DNA of 64,000 nucleotides from Cadophora sp. MPI-SDFR-AT-0126 (GCA_020747065.1 JAGMVK010000030.1:62001-126000), one strand, 5' to 3'; positions 21,662 to 33,418 are shown, counted from the stretch's first letter. Notes: generated by a model from the letters alone, not told the origin. A program made the numbers and translations.

Positions 21662-22090
21662 GAGGATAATAATGATGACAAGGCCAATTATGATAGGATG
21701 TAGGGTACGGAGAGAGACCCTCCTAGGAACATAGGCACGAATCTTGGGCGCGGCGCTGCTGGAACATATCGTAAGCTGTGGTCAAATACAGGGACTGAGA
21801 GGACCAACACAATCACTCTGAAGCGGAACAGTATTTCATGACAGGCAAGAGACCGGATGTTGTCGATGTTGCCAGCTAGCCAAGCCCAGGGAACGGTCAA
21901 GGCTAGTTCATAGCCCCCTCGAATCCTGGCCTACTTTAGAGCTAATAGGACTAGATTTGGGAATAGTGGAAGTTGATACAGCTTTGAAAAAGCTGCCGAT
22001 TATGGGGGCTACAAATACTTCAGGCATGATTGCGTCGCAGTCGACACTTGCGAGCGTTGTGCGAAGCGACCATCATCTCCAGAGGAAGCC

Positions 22091-22429
22091 ATGGATACAC
22101 AGATCGTTATGGGAGCTATCACTTCAGTATCACATCCGTTACCAAACGAGTCATCCCATCCAACTGCCCGCTACTCCGCCGTTTTCTTTCGGAAGAAGTT
22201 TAAGCAGAGCCGGCTTGGATACGACCTTGAAGAGAAGCTATTCGAGTTCCATGTCCGCCCAGCCCATCCAGCCTGTCTAGTCGCTACTCTGTCAATATTA
22301 GGGGAAGAGTCGGCTGCTCAAGCTCGGGTCATACCAGGAGCCAAAAGAACAAACACGATGTTGGCAACGGTAAAGGATATGCGAAGTGTTCAGCGGCGGC
22401 ATCGCGCAAAAGTCGACAAGGAGATTTGA
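22091..22429 (+). CDS. Doubtful hypothetical protein, 112 aa
   Basis: ATG-started ORF with mixed composition (FFRKKFKQSRLGYDLEEKLF). No family. The following open frame (22426-22866) has no ATG near its start. Either may be chance or remnants of a spliced gene. Confidence 0.25.
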   Translation: MDTQIVMGAITSVSHPLPNESSHPTARYSAVFFRKKFKQSRLGYDLEEKLFEFHVRPAHPACLVATLSILGEESAAQARVIPGAKRTNTMLATVKDMRSVQRRHRAKVDKEI

Positions 22430-22866
22430 GTGGATGGCGGGAGTCTCTACTAGAAGGACGACACAAGTGGTATGGTGTTGTCAATAGCAGATTTATTTAC
22501 TTCGCTCGGATACCGAGGTGCAGAAATAATGGTTACCTTTGCTGTCCTCCGCCTATTGCAACTGTCTGTAACCTCTTCCATGAATATCAATCAAACACGC
22601 TCATTGAGTCGCCCGAGTTGTCTCGTACACTGGTGACATATTCAATATTCGTTAAACTCAAGATAATTACTTTGATTGCCCTGATCGAAACCCAAAAAAG
22701 GCCGGATGTTGCTGTAGGACAAAAGATTCTCGCTAGTATGACAGCGGCGTGTTCTCAACAACTTCCACCACTAATTGACTCGCCTTCCTACGGCTACCAA
22801 GAGCTTTTGTATAATCGTTTGCAACACCCCCTTGCCTTCCTAATCTATCGCCAAATTCTCCTATGA

Positions 22867-23287
22867 ATCAAGACGTGTTTGACTCGTCAAACTAGACTTA
22901 TTAGCTAGTTCGATCAGATAAGTTGGATAACCCGCTTCTCTCGCCTAATCTGATCAAAGTCTTCTCCAGGAAACAGAGTTACAGATAATATGCCTGTCTG
23001 CGGACCTGTTGGTTTGTACTTTCAAGCGCAAGTACGAACACCGTCTCTCTCTGCGACTCACGGCCCGGGATCTTTTCGCAATGTCTCTGAATCACCAAGC
23101 AGGGATATTGTCCGGTCGACAGAGTGTTGTTGTGTGTTGATTTTCCTTCCTTCACGCTTCCAATCGACTCGTCCTTCCCAGGAACAAAAAAGTTCGCTAA
23201 ACGGTTGTGTGCGAACGTCCAGATCAATCAACCAACCAGCCTTCAAGCTCAATCTCATTCATCCCCATGAGAAGCTAGGAAGTGCTC
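22867..23287. other. Intergenic, no gene seen
   Basis: Short chance ORFs only. The 3' flank of the HET relic. Confidence 0.5.
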
Positions 23288-23863
23288 TTAGAGATCGATG
23301 TCTAGGGTAGGCAGAGTATGACCATCAGCAGTATCTAAAAGCTTTTCTGGGTAAACGACTTCCCCTTCCCATCCTGTCCAGCTCCAGCTTGGAAACCCTG
23401 CTCGGCGCCTTGGGGTGACGTCCCTTGAGTGCATCCAAGCCAAGGAAGAGGTATGACCCCGTGGTGGAAGACCATGCACGAAACCTTCTGGAAACAGCAG
23501 CCTCTTGAAGGCTGTGAGAATGCCTCGGAATGCGTTGAGAGAATCGCTTTCCTTGGTCATACGACGGCTCATGTAGGTTCTTAACAAAATACTGAAAGAA
23601 TATAGGCGTCTTTCGGAGCTTCCATCAGGATTCGATTCCTGGGCATTTGAGACCTACAAGTGAACATTAGTGAGAGTTATTAGGGGGAGCTTCCGGGGGT
23701 CATCTTTACAATATCAGACGCAACCAGCTTTTCAAATGTCGATTTGGCGGGATGCTTTTCAGGATCACCGGTGAGAGGTATCGTCGTCGCAATGTCGATT
23801 CCTTCTTCTATCTGGGCATCGAGACACCTGAATATCACTTTGGCTTTGACCAAAGATGTACTT
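23288..23863 (-). pseudogene. HET-family protein, C-terminal relic
   Basis: Read on the minus strand, 23863-23710 gives KAKVIFRCLDAQIEEGIDI and TTIPLTGDPEKHPAK. A good 56-nt intron follows (23709-23654, GTAAAG, branch CTAAT, TTGTAG). Then 23653-23288 gives RRMTKESDSLNAFRG, FVHGLPP, SSLAWMH and RAGFPSWSWTGWEGEV, ending at TAA. These are the usual blocks after the HET domain in HET proteins. The HET core (YxALSYxWG and following) is absent: the frame meets a stop just upstream of 23863, and the next gene starts its 3' end at 23954. Either an unrecognised upstream exon exists in the 90-nt gap (unlikely) or the gene has lost its N-terminal half. Confidence 0.75.
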
Positions 23864-23953
23864 GTAAGTTAAAACACCCTGGCGTAAGAAAGGAAACAGC
23901 TATTCTAGCAGAGCCTCCCATCTGTAGAACTATCTACGTATGTAACCAGGTGC

Positions 23954-25233
23954 TCAAATACAATTATCCGAGGGCGTGAAATCCGGATCTGCCAGTGTGT
24001 CTATCCTGGAGATCTCGTCCTCTTCCGCCTTGAATCTCTTCTCGTCCCTCTCAAGTAACTCCTCCGCAGGCGTGAGTTCTCTCCGGCGCTTCTTCTTCCA
24101 AGTCTTTGTGATATCAGTATTTACTGCGCCCATCTTACTCTTCTTCACCGCCGACTGTATCTCCACGGCTTCCAGGAACTCGCACATCTTACTCGCTGAG
24201 ATTACAATCTCCTCTTCGGGTATATGCTCTTTTTCAAACAAGGTCTCAGGCGCAAAGTCTTGGAGGGAAATTCGAAGGTCGCTTTCTGGGGAAGAGATCG
24301 CGTTGCCATTCCTGTCACGAAACATCTGCAAGAGTTAGCCCTCGTCCCACTGGAAATCGTAGCAAAAGATTTACTTGGCTATCAACAGTCTGTCTGGCAA
24401 CCAAACAATCCACCCCCTCATCGACCTCTATCGCAGGCCTCCAAACTGAAATTGTTGCAGTGCCGGCCTTGTCCGCTCTATACTCAATGTCCAACCCCAC
24501 TACAACTTTGATGTTCGCATCAGAACCCAAGATGTAATCGTCTGCCAAGTGGGGTAGATCCCTTCTCTTCTGAGTATGTGACACCTCGATCACTACACCG
24601 GGATACTGAGCATCTGAGTGGTCGAACTGCGCATCGGGGTCATGTGAACCATACTCTTTGTCGGGGAATTTGATCCGAGAGGATGCACCTGTCGTGATCT
24701 GCCGAGCAAATGATGCGGAAGGACCGCGTATAGCCTTCAGCTGATCTTGGATCTCTTCTACGATCCTCGCAATGAAACGTTCGTGTATATCACCGGGCAT
24801 TCGGAGTATGAGTCGATTGGAGGAGGGAAAGTAATCGAATCTATTACAAAACAAAATGCCAGTTAGAACTCATTCATGTCTGTCTGTCTGTTTATCTGTG
24901 TGCTGGGAGAGATACCTACCGCAGTTTGTCTCCAGCAAATCCCGCGAGTTCCTCATCTCGTTGCAGCTGCTGCTCGAAACAAGAATATTCCTCAGCATCC
25001 AACTTATACGCGGCCCACGGTATTGGCACTCTCGTCCCTCCTTGCTTCTTGATCCAGCGGATATCCTTGAGAACGCGGAGCACCGCTGGGCTTGAGTTTG
25101 AGCAGTTCCTATCTTCTGAAGGCGGCGGTGTTGGGGGACTGGCGATGAAGCTTCCTGGAGGTGTGATGTGGTGGTCGTCGTCGTCGTGGAGAGAGAGAGA
25201 GACTTTATCGGGGACAGTCATTATATCATTCAT
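23954..25233 (-). CDS. Fungal PD-(D/E)XK-nuclease-like family protein, 383 aa, 3 exons
   Basis: Exons 25233-24920, 24840-24375 and 24325-23954; introns 79 and 49 nt (GTAGGT..TAG and GTAAAT..CTAAC..CAG). Frames join exactly to 384 codons. Residues 1-60 are disordered (Asp/His- and Pro-rich). The core begins near 100 (DKLRFDYFPSSNRLILRMP), followed by a helix with GDIHERFIARIVEEIQDQL. Then come GSHDPDAQFDHSDAQYPG (acidic residues about 172-174) and VVIEVSHTQKR (Glu190). That helix / acidic strand / E-x-S/K strand order fits the PD-(D/E)XK fold, and I recognise this as a common, expanded family of uncharacterised proteins in filamentous ascomycetes. The C-terminus is charged, with a nuclear-signal-like KKKRRRELTPAEELLERD. 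Substrate and activity are unknown. It is transcribed away from the gene starting at 25807, with about 570 bp shared upstream DNA. Confidence 0.85.
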
Positions 25234-25806
25234 TAGCGGCGAGGACGGACAATGGGGATTGATTATGAAGTAAGGAATGGAAGGTTCATTTCGCGTGCGT
25301 TCGTTTGTTCGTTCGTTCTTGTTGGTTGCTATGATGAGGTTGATGAGGGTGGTGAGAGTAATGAGGCTGATGTGATGGTGATGTGGATGTTGTGGTTGTG
25401 CTTGTGGTTGTCGGAATAACGTAAATCCGGCCAGAACTTTTCACAGCCACATCGCGTCCTCGCGTCGTCGCGTCTCCTCCCCTTCCCCCAACCACTTAAC
25501 AACTCCTAACTGCTGCAACATTCATTGACAAGAAAGTAAGTGACACTTAGTGGGTAGAGACACATCAGAGAAAATCAAACGTGTATGCAATTTTGACGTG
25601 TCCATCGACACTAATACACGTTTGTATACAAGCGATATTCTCAACTGCGTTGGCATGTATGAAGATCGCGTAGGGGTCGAAATATCTATATAAGCTGTTA
25701 GCATCGATTTCCATTAGCTTAAGATACCAATCTAGGTCATAAAAACTCCAGCTCTTCCAGATTCCCACATCACTCCTTAATTCGCACGATTTCTGCTAGT
25801 CTTATC
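25234..25806. promoter_or_regulatory. Shared upstream region of two divergent genes
   Basis: 573 bp between the ATGs of the minus gene (25233) and the plus gene (25807). It holds a CGTTCGTT run (25295-25318) and GT/GA-rich simple sequence. No defined operator seen; co-regulation is only possible. Confidence 0.35.
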
Positions 25807-26580
25807 ATGACTGCCCTCGTCGATAAAGTTCGATACAACAAGCTCCCCGCTCTTGATGAGGCAAATAACGCTCGCCAGGTCTGTTTCTATTCATACCACC
25901 TACACCACATTTGAATACCAATGCTGATCGTTGGGGAGTTCGATTAGGCGCCGCATATCGACGATGTCATCAATGGTCCTATCCGCGATGTTTTCCTTAA
26001 ACACCGGGCCCACATTGCCCTCTGTCTCTACCTCCAGCACCGCCACCACATAGTTGGTGCAGATGAGACCGTTGTCAAGGTTGAAGGTACCGCGCACTTG
26101 ATCGATAGCCAAACGGTCAAGAACATAGTCTCCTTCGGAAATAAGGTCGTTCCAACGACCTGGATGACTTCCGATGGCAGAATTCTCCCGATGGAGTTCT
26201 CTGTGGTCCCTGCTGCGTATGTTGTGTTTGGATTTAGCATTCTCTTTCTGTGTCTCTCTGAATCCTACTAACATCTTGCAAGGACTGTTGCACCGGAGCC
26301 TAACCCCGCCTTTATCTTGGAATTCCTCTCCGTTCTCGCCTCGAATCAATGTGACGGTCTGTTCGGCATTGATACCATTGCCAAAGGTGCTTGGTCGGAG
26401 ATGAAGATCGGTGATGCGAGCGTCGTGGTCCCTAGCAATGACGACGACACCGAGAACGACAGCCAAGACAATTTCATCCCCGTCGCGTTCGCTTTTGACG
26501 AGGAGAGGCCCAAGTTCAGAGTGCATGGCAAGTGCGGCAAGGACCACAAGCACACGTCGAAGCCTGCCACGTCTCGTTAG
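25807..26580 (+). CDS. Conserved fungal protein of unknown function, 212 aa, 3 exons
   Basis: Exons 25807-25878, 25948-26216 and 26283-26580; introns 69 nt (GTCTGT..TTAG) and 66 nt (GTATGT, branch CTAAC, CAAG). Frames join to 213 codons. The second exon reads PHIDDVINGPIRDVFLKHRA, then LYLQHRHHIVGADETVVKVEG and TTWMTSDGRILPMEFS. The H-R-H followed by an acidic/hydrophobic strand resembles an uncharacterised, frequently duplicated family of fungal proteins (His-rich HxHF/HRH block, then a PxEFxxV block). The final exon has FLSVLASNQCDGLFGID and a charged His/Lys tail (CGKDHKHTSKPATSR). Function not known. The first intron donor is weaker than the others, so exon 1 is the least certain part. 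Confidence 0.75.
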
Positions 26581-27320
26581 TGTCACCAACGCGATCATCA
26601 CCCACTTGCTGCCCTTGACTCACAGCGATCTTGGACGCTTCAAATCCCGTTGTGACCTTTTCAAGTTTCACAATTCTGATAATTACGATAGCATAGCTTT
26701 CAGGGCAGTCATACAATGCGAAGCTTTTCTTGGATAATCAAATCTTACATTGTTCTAAAGTCCTGCCGTACAAGTCGGCTGTAACCTTGCACACGTGAAT
26801 GCCAAGCTCCTTGTTTACTTACTCGACTTGCGGTCCTAAACGAGCATTAGCAGTTTCGGTGCATGAATCGAATTTTTCAAGCACATATTTCCTTTCTCTT
26901 CTCACAACTTACCTGGAGTAAATCCCCTGCACCTACCTGCAAAATGGCTTTTTCCTAGTGGCGGCGATCGTTGCGGTTCGTTTTGTTCCATTTAGTTTGT
27001 ACCACCTGCGGCAGTCCAGTTGTGTTGTGCGACTTCGCTTCCTTGCACAAAAATGGTATGGTTCACTATGCTCACCGCCCGGCAATACTTGTGCTGCACC
27101 CTGCTCTACATGGATGTCCGTCACCCTTGCACGACGACAACCACAACTCTTCTCTTGAACACTTCCACCACATTTCCCTTCTCCAAAGCAAAGAAAACCA
27201 TTTGTCGACGGCGAAAGTCGTGCAACGCAGCGCACTCACTCACTCACTTTCACGTCACATCTTCTGATCGCGCCCCTTCTCTTTAGAAGCAATAATCTAT
27301 CTCTCAGAACTCTATCTATC
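26581..27320. other. Intergenic, upstream region of the phosphotransferase gene
   Basis: No gene seen; overlapping short ORFs only. CACT-rich and CTCACTCACT sequence near 27235. Confidence 0.5.
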
Positions 27321-28793
27321 ATGAGCTTCCGTGATGATTGGCCTAAAGCGCCGGATGACAACAGCGACTTCGACGGCAAGAAGCTACTTGACCTGGTCAG
27401 CAACGGCAACAGCCCGTTCCAGGGAGTCTGGGACGTAAACTTGCTGATTCGAGAGGTCGAGGAGAATCTGGGTGCCAAAGTGGTCGACATCCCGGACGTA
27501 TTCAAGGGCTCTAATAACTACGTACGTCAGTGCTTGGGATTTGATCTTCACAAGCGAACTCTATATATACTAAGTGTGGTGTGGCGCATAGGGTTTTCAC
27601 CTCAAGCTATCGAACCATCTGGACGTCGTGGCGCGGTTAGCTCGCGGCGATGTCAACATGCCTGGCTATGATGGCTTCCCTGTCCATGTGCAAGTCCCCG
27701 AAGTCAAGTTTGAGATGGCAGTCTACGAGCTCCTGTGCTCAGAGCCTGGTATCCTGGCTTCTCGCCTGCTCTACAATCGGATCCCAGCACAGCACGTTGG
27801 TCCAAGACTCGGTCCCCCTCCAGATATTATGGGCCGTCGGCTGTTCTTATTTGAAAAGACAGAGGGAGAAAACAACGTGTGGGCAGATCTCAATTTTGAA
27901 CAAAAGGTTCGTGCTGATAATCCTATATACTTTGCTCAACTCGATTTGATGTCCAAATGTTCTTCTAGGCCTGTCTGCTTGCCCAGACCGCTCGTATCCG
28001 CGCATCATTGTTCAACTTCAATCTCCCCCTCGACTTCGCTGCGACTTGGCTCCGCGAACGCCTCTTTGAACAAAAGCCTAAGTCACTCCCCATCCCAGTT
28101 GGTCACACGCGCGATTTCTGTATTGCTCTTTTCACGTCAAAGATTGAGGCAACCATCGGGAGCTTAGGCGATATGATCGGCTGGGAGGATGACAACAACT
28201 CCGTCGGTCCCATTGCTGCTGCAGCCAAACATTCTCTCCTGCGCCTCATCCCATATATCATGCCCGAAGACAGCAACGACACCTCTCTCTATCGCCTCGT
28301 TCTCGAGCATGGCGATTTTGGTATTCACAACATGTCCATTACGATGGATGCAAATAAGCAACCCCTTGTGACGTCCCTATTCGATTGGGAGACTGGATGC
28401 ATTGTCCCGGCCATCTTGTCCGATCCGTTGATGGCCGTATGGGTTGATTTGGTAACTGATGAGAATGCCACACCTTCATTCACTCGTGTACCTGATGACG
28501 CAACCCTGGATGACCGTGTGCAGTACATGGCATGGGCTAAGCAATATTTCACGGTATGTCCTTTCGTTCAAACACCATGATTTCTCGCAGTATACAAGCA
28601 CTGACCTAGGTACTTGTCTCCTCTGTAGGCTCTCTTCAACCAAGCGCCTCAATACAAGAGTGCAATACGTTCGGGGAAAGATGCACGCCATCTGTGGTTT
28701 GCCTTACGAGAGTGGCGAGGTGACGATCCGGAGGGATATTTCGGTGAGCTGGGAGCTTGGGCTGAAAGGAGACTGAAGGAGCTTGCTGTTTGA
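27321..28793 (+). CDS. APH/kinase-fold phosphotransferase family protein, 421 aa, 4 exons
   Basis: Exons 27321-27521, 27592-27906, 27969-28553 and 28629-28793; introns 70, 62 and 75 nt with GTACGT, GTTCGT and GTATGT donors and AG acceptors. Frames join to 422 codons ending TGA. The C-lobe carries the signature of the aminoglycoside-phosphotransferase (APH, PF01636-type) group: LVLEHGDFGIHNMSI (catalytic Asp in HGD, about residue 288, and Asn293) and SLFDWETGCIVPAIL (metal-binding Asp311). The N-lobe has KLSNHLDVVARLARGDVN. In fungi this large family is mostly uncharacterised; substrates may be small molecules rather than aminoglycosides. The gene looks intact and starts with a good MSFRDDWPK ATG context (ATCATGAG). 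It lies downstream of the conserved unknown gene on the same strand. Confidence 0.9.
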
Positions 28794-30881
28794 TTCAGTA
28801 GGGGTTCTACCTGATCCTCACAACGTGCTATCGATAAGTTCGATAGATATTAGAGAAACCTAGTGCACAGAGCACTAATACTCCTTTGCACGACAACAGT
28901 CGAGTGTATGTAGCAAAGATCATGCTCACAGTAGTATAGAAGTTGATGACCTTGCTAGGAGATAAGCTCATCAATAAATTTTGACTAACTCTTGAGTTTA
29001 TCTGAAGATGTGTTCAACTCGGAATCAACCACCCTTGAAGTCCAATCTAGACAAGTAGCATAATCATCCTCCTCTGCTACATCTCCTTCTATATCATAAC
29101 TATTGCCCTACTTTCTTCAAGTTTCAAGAGAAAGAGCTTTCCTCCAGACGCTCGCTGGCCACAGTCCTCGTATGCGAGTGCATTGAGGATCTTCAATTTT
29201 TGCGGTGAAGTCACAACAAGTGCTTAATGTAACATCAGATTATTCTGCAGACTATGGCTGCTCGTCGCTTGCTTGATGCGTGCGCTGTAACAAGTTAGTC
29301 GTTAATGTTTGTCGAAAAGTGGGTTTTCATTGCGCATCTATTTCTGGATGCATGTTTTAATAGTGCACCTTTGCTCGTGTCCTAGGCTCAGCTTGCCCAA
29401 AAGCTTTGATATTTCTGCGAATCTAGTTGTGTACGTGGGGTGTTCGTTTATATAGGCTTAACTTTTGCTAAGTGTTAACACAAATGCCCACCCACCCCAT
29501 CTTATTTTCGAAGGAACAACAGATCGACTTCACACAGTTAGTAATCTCTTTGTATTTGTTTATCTCTTCTTATCATTAATCGGCTAAGTGTTCTCTTTTA
29601 GGGAGTGGTCGGGCGGTCTTATTATCTCCTCTTTATATGAAGGAGAGAATCTCTTAAACGACTTATAGGGATTTTGCTTATTTAGCTAGATGCAGAGTAG
29701 AGTTTAAGGGGTCTTATTGGGAAGAAAGGAGTAGAGGGCTGCTGGCTGGAAAATCATCTAGCTATAGAAATTGAAAGAGAAGGAACATATTTATATACAT
29801 TCGCTAATGCTCTGTCTGGTTGCGATAGTACTCGCCCGATTCGGGGCCCCACTCGATACCTGTACTCGATACTTAATACTAAGAATCCACCAGCTGCCCC
29901 CCGCCCCCCCCCCCCTCTCTCTCTCTCCGAGCTAAAGCCCGACTTCTATAGCATAGCTATCAAGACAGAAGCGTACTTTAGCTCCCTTGACCTAAGTATC
30001 TATTCGACTAGACGATAAGTTCTCGCGGTAGAGAAGGCAGTGCTTTTACTATTAAGATCGAAAACAGTACACTTAAAAACATCATGGACACCGAGATACT
30101 ACACCACACCTAGTCAGACTCTTAGTCGGGGCGATGTTAAATATAAAGAAGCTAGATTCCCTTACCACCTATTTCTTAGACTAAGCGTCGCAGTCGAACC
30201 CAGTGATATCGACACTACTTTCAATATTCCCAAATACTCCAAGTAACAATACTATAGCGAAGGTAACTGCAAAAGCAAGAGAAGATGAAGAAGGAACACG
30301 ATGATATTGAAAAATGCGTGGAAGGTCAGGAGACAGATAATAAACTAAAGGATAACTGACTCTTAATCCCACTCAACCCCTTCAAGTATAACCTCCGTAC
30401 CCAAAACTGCCAACAACAAGTAACAATTCCCAGTTACTATCAGACAATACATACTCGATCTCAACGCTATTTTCAAGAACAATGCACCGGCTACCCCACT
30501 TTTCCCTGCTCATTCGGCTTCTTTTAGCCCTCAATGCAATGCAAGCACTCCACGCTCGAGTCACAACCGACCTCCAATAAGAATAACATCAACTCCAGGA
30601 CTTGACATAGAAATTGTTAATCTAAGCCACCTCGTAGTTTACTATACATAACTTCTAGAGAAGGAAAGGAGATCAACGAGCACTTTAGTGCTTTGCCAGC
30701 GTCACGTTTCCGTTTGCATCAACTCCTGGTAGCCTCCACTCTGATACTCGTTACAACTTATAAGTAGGAGGTATACACCATGAAGCTGTGCATAAGTTCA
30801 CATGGAAGCTTAGATAATGAAATTTTGTTATTGGGTGTTCACTTTATTATCTGCTCTTCATCCCTTGCTCATCCTATCGGT
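28794..30881. other. Long intergenic stretch, no gene seen
   Basis: AT-rich with few ORFs; the plus ORF 30040-30246 is probably chance. Includes a poly-C/(CT)n run at 29897-29927. No transposon ends recognised. Confidence 0.5.
29897..29927 (+). repeat. Poly-C followed by (CT)n
   Basis: C-rich run with a single G, then about seven CT units. Confidence 0.9.
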
Positions 30882-31415
30882 TCACATTATCGATTCATCC
30901 CTCACTGCCTCCCGATACGCCCCAAACCTCTCTAGAGCCAATAGCGCCCCTCCAAACTCCTGTTCCTCTACCCTACGTAACTCCTCTAAAGTCTTCAGTT
31001 CCGTCAACAGATCCCCGCGCCGTGCCTCAAGTATACAGAGTCGTTCATGCTTGCTCTGTAACAGGCGATCCAGTTGGCGGTGTTCTGAAAGCAGCACATC
31101 AATCTGTGCTTGCTGTGCGGTCAAAAGAGTCTGGACATCTTCCTGTAAGAGACCAGAGGGGAGGTGGGCTTTGGAGTGTGAGAGGTGGGATTGTATGGCT
31201 GTGATCCGTCTGCTCAAGCGGTCGAATGCTAATGCCGAGTCTCTGTCGGCTGGTTCGGCGATTTCCATATCAAGATCATCGAGATTCCGCTTCACAGCTG
31301 AGCAATATGTCCTGGCTCTGTCTAGTTGAGCCCGATGATTTGACTCCGTTGCTTGGAGATGTATCAAGTGTTCTTCTAGGAGCCTCTTAGATACTTCAAG
31401 CGATTGGAGGTACAT
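30882..31415 (-). CDS. Coiled-coil hypothetical protein, 177 aa or longer
   Basis: Minus ORF with ATG at 31413-31415 (MYLQSLEVSKRLLEEHL). The frame stays open about 80 nt further upstream (reading TKNHPGIQHDLSLTSTGQ) without another ATG, so a 5' exon probably precedes it. The sequence is almost entirely charged helix: QATESNHRAQLDRARTY, FDRLSRRITAIQSHL, LTAQQAQIDVLLSEHRQLD and LLTELKTLEELRRVEEQEF. It should form a long coiled coil. No family recognised. Confidence 0.55.
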   Translation of the reverse strand: MYLQSLEVSKRLLEEHLIHLQATESNHRAQLDRARTYCSAVKRNLDDLDMEIAEPADRDSALAFDRLSRRITAIQSHLSHSKAHLPSGLLQEDVQTLLTAQQAQIDVLLSEHRQLDRLLQSKHERLCILEARRGDLLTELKTLEELRRVEEQEFGGALLALERFGAYREAVRDESIM

Positions 31416-32011
31416 TTGGCCTGTGCTGGTGAGGCTCAGATCATGTTGTATTCCTGGGTGATTCTTGGTCCTTCTGTAGGTTATAGGTACTCTGCAGTCA
31501 GTGGGGGGCGAAGGCTTTCACCGCCTTTTTCTGCCCGACGCGTTCTGTTTTGTTTCGTCGCGTCCCTCGCTCGCTCACTTCCTTCTTGACCCCGCGGATA
31601 TCAGAGAAACACCTCGATATCCTCCTCACCACCACCACCCAATTCCCAGCTCTCCTCTTTCCTCTGCTTCCTTATTACCATCTTTTCTCGGCAGCAAGCA
31701 CCTTTCCCCTATATGTTCCTGACAAACCCGACACTCACACTCACCCTAGACCCTGCGCCGTCGAAGCCCCCTCCATCAGGCACCTTTTCTCTTTAAACAA
31801 GAGGCAGAAGCAGAGGCAGAAGTAGAGGCAGATACAGACAGATCTGCTAACATCACCATAGCTTCTGTTCTCTACTACGAACAGCTACCCTCCTACAAAA
31901 CCTCTGCGTCGCCCCGTATCAATTGGCCACGCACCCAACAGAGGACGAAGACTTCCGACTTCTGCCTACCATTCCTCCGTTTCTATATCTGCATCCCTCC
32001 ATACCTGAACC
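31416..32011. other. Intergenic, pyrimidine-rich upstream region
   Basis: CT-rich plus strand typical of fungal promoters/leaders. A short AGGCAGA repeat at about 31801-31832. No gene seen. Confidence 0.5.
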
Positions 32012-32476
32012 ATGATGAAGACTTACGGCAAACGAAGACACGTACAAATCCCTCCATGCTTCGGAAACCACCATGGCTTCTCTCCTCGACTACCCAAGCA
32101 GTCAGGTAGCGCTGCAGCACCTACAACCGCATATATCGGTGCCCAGGGTCAGGGTCAGGGTCAGCGGCACGCAGATTTACTTTCGGAAACAAGTGTCGGC
32201 GAAGCACAGGGGCCGAGAGAAAGCCAGGATTCAAGGATGATGGGGACTCTACTCACTGAAGGATCGAATATTGAAGTTTCGGAGAATCCACGAAAGCGTA
32301 GGAAGATAGATTTTGCTGCCATGGACAATGACAAAGAGAACAACGCGGTAGATAAGGACAACATGGAACTCGATCGCGCGGGCGATTATACAGATGGGAC
32401 AGCACTGCTTCCACTGAAACCAAATATCGTCGGTCCAAGCTTCCCAAGCTTTTGTTCTCTTGCCCCTTTCCTCTAG
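32012..32476 (+). CDS. Hypothetical nuclear-type protein, probably truncated
   Basis: 154-residue ORF from ATGATGAAG. It begins MMKTYGKRRHVQIPPCFGN, a start seen in some chromatin-associated fungal proteins. It has a GQGQGQGQ run from repeated GGGTCA (near 32150), a bipartite-looking NPRKRRKIDF, and acidic/KEN-box-like DNDKENNAVDKDN. The last 25 residues (IVGPSFPSFCSLAPFL) change character, and the stop at 32474-32476 overlaps the end of the minus-strand kinase relic. I infer the 3' part has been lost or replaced at a breakpoint near 32420-32475. Function not assigned. Confidence 0.45.
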   Translation: MMKTYGKRRHVQIPPCFGNHHGFSPRLPKQSGSAAAPTTAYIGAQGQGQGQRHADLLSETSVGEAQGPRESQDSRMMGTLLTEGSNIEVSENPRKRRKIDFAAMDNDKENNAVDKDNMELDRAGDYTDGTALLPLKPNIVGPSFPSFCSLAPFL

Positions 32477-33418
32477 AGTTTAAATGGATTATGCTCCATG
32501 AGAACAAACATAGCTGTTAATCCCAACGAAAAAACATCCCGGGCCCTGTGGAGGTCTACAATCTTGCAGTCGATTGAAAAGGTCGTCGTGATTTCTGACG
32601 GTGGGTGGTTTCTTCCGTAGGATTGCGGTAAAGCTGGCAGTGGAGGCGCCTTTCAAACGAACTGCGGATACATTTCAGGGCTTTTCCACTGTCTAGAATC
32701 ACCAAGTTTCTCTGATTCAGGATAGAGACTATGAGTCGTCTCTCCGAAGTCAGCAATTTTGGCAATTGGTCTCTCTTGTAGAAAGATGAGCACATTCTGA
32801 GGCTTCACGTCGCCATGAATTATTCCCAGGGAGCGAAGGGCTGCAACACCACTGATGATATCGCCAATCAAAGAACCCTTAATGGTCAAACTCAGCATTC
32901 CGAGTTCTTCTTTCATATTCTGATCTGAGCCCCAATTTGCAAGTTCAACAACTACAATTGGTCTCAGAACGTGCATGTCTTCAAGTTCCTCGTAGTGACT
33001 TTCCTGGGTCCACGAAATTCCCAGCAGCTGCATGATATTTGGGTGGCCCCAAAGTTTGCTGTACTGAAGGAACCGTACTTCTCTTGTCGGGCTTCCCAGG
33101 AACACTCCATTTCTTCGTTGCACGCGAGGAATCTCGCTCCCACTCTGAGGGGTCATGAAGCTTAGTGTCTTGATGGCAACAGCCTTGCGTTCCCATTGAC
33201 CTTCCTTGACAACCATTATAGCTCCAAAGCCAAGGGTTTGGTGTTCTGGCTAAGTTGATTTCGATCGAATATTAGTACAAGAAGATCCAGAGCTATCAAG
33301 ATAAACTCCGCAATGCTTTGTGGATTTGCTTCTTTTGGTGTATTCTCCACGTCGGATGTTTCATTATCTTCTATGTCGGAATACTGGTAGTGTTGTCGCT
33401 TTGAAACATATGCTACCT
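32473..33418 (-). pseudogene. Protein kinase gene relic
   Basis: On the minus strand, 33240-32653 encodes a kinase core: glycine loop TLGFGAIMVVKEG, VAIKTLSFM (VAIK lysine), REVRFLQYSKLWGHPNI, the catalytic loop IIHGDVKPQNVLIF, AKIADFGETTH, and an APE-like QWKSPEMYP. A TGA then interrupts the frame. In the same frame after it come RARDVFSLGLTAMF (subdomain IX DxxSxG) and a stop at 32473-32475. Upstream, 33418-33240 encodes YQYSDIEDNETSDVENT and IALDLLVLIFDRNQLSQ in another frame, so a frameshift (or unrecognised intron) lies just before the glycine loop. One nonsense codon, one frameshift and a missing C-lobe end make this a non-functional copy. The layout (N-terminal helical region, then HGDVKPQN kinase) is common in fungal incompatibility-type kinases. 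Confidence 0.75.

Noticed and set aside
32146..32166. Telomere-like GGGTCA repeat
   Set aside because: Only three to four units; it encodes a short GQ run inside an ORF and is not TTAGGG.
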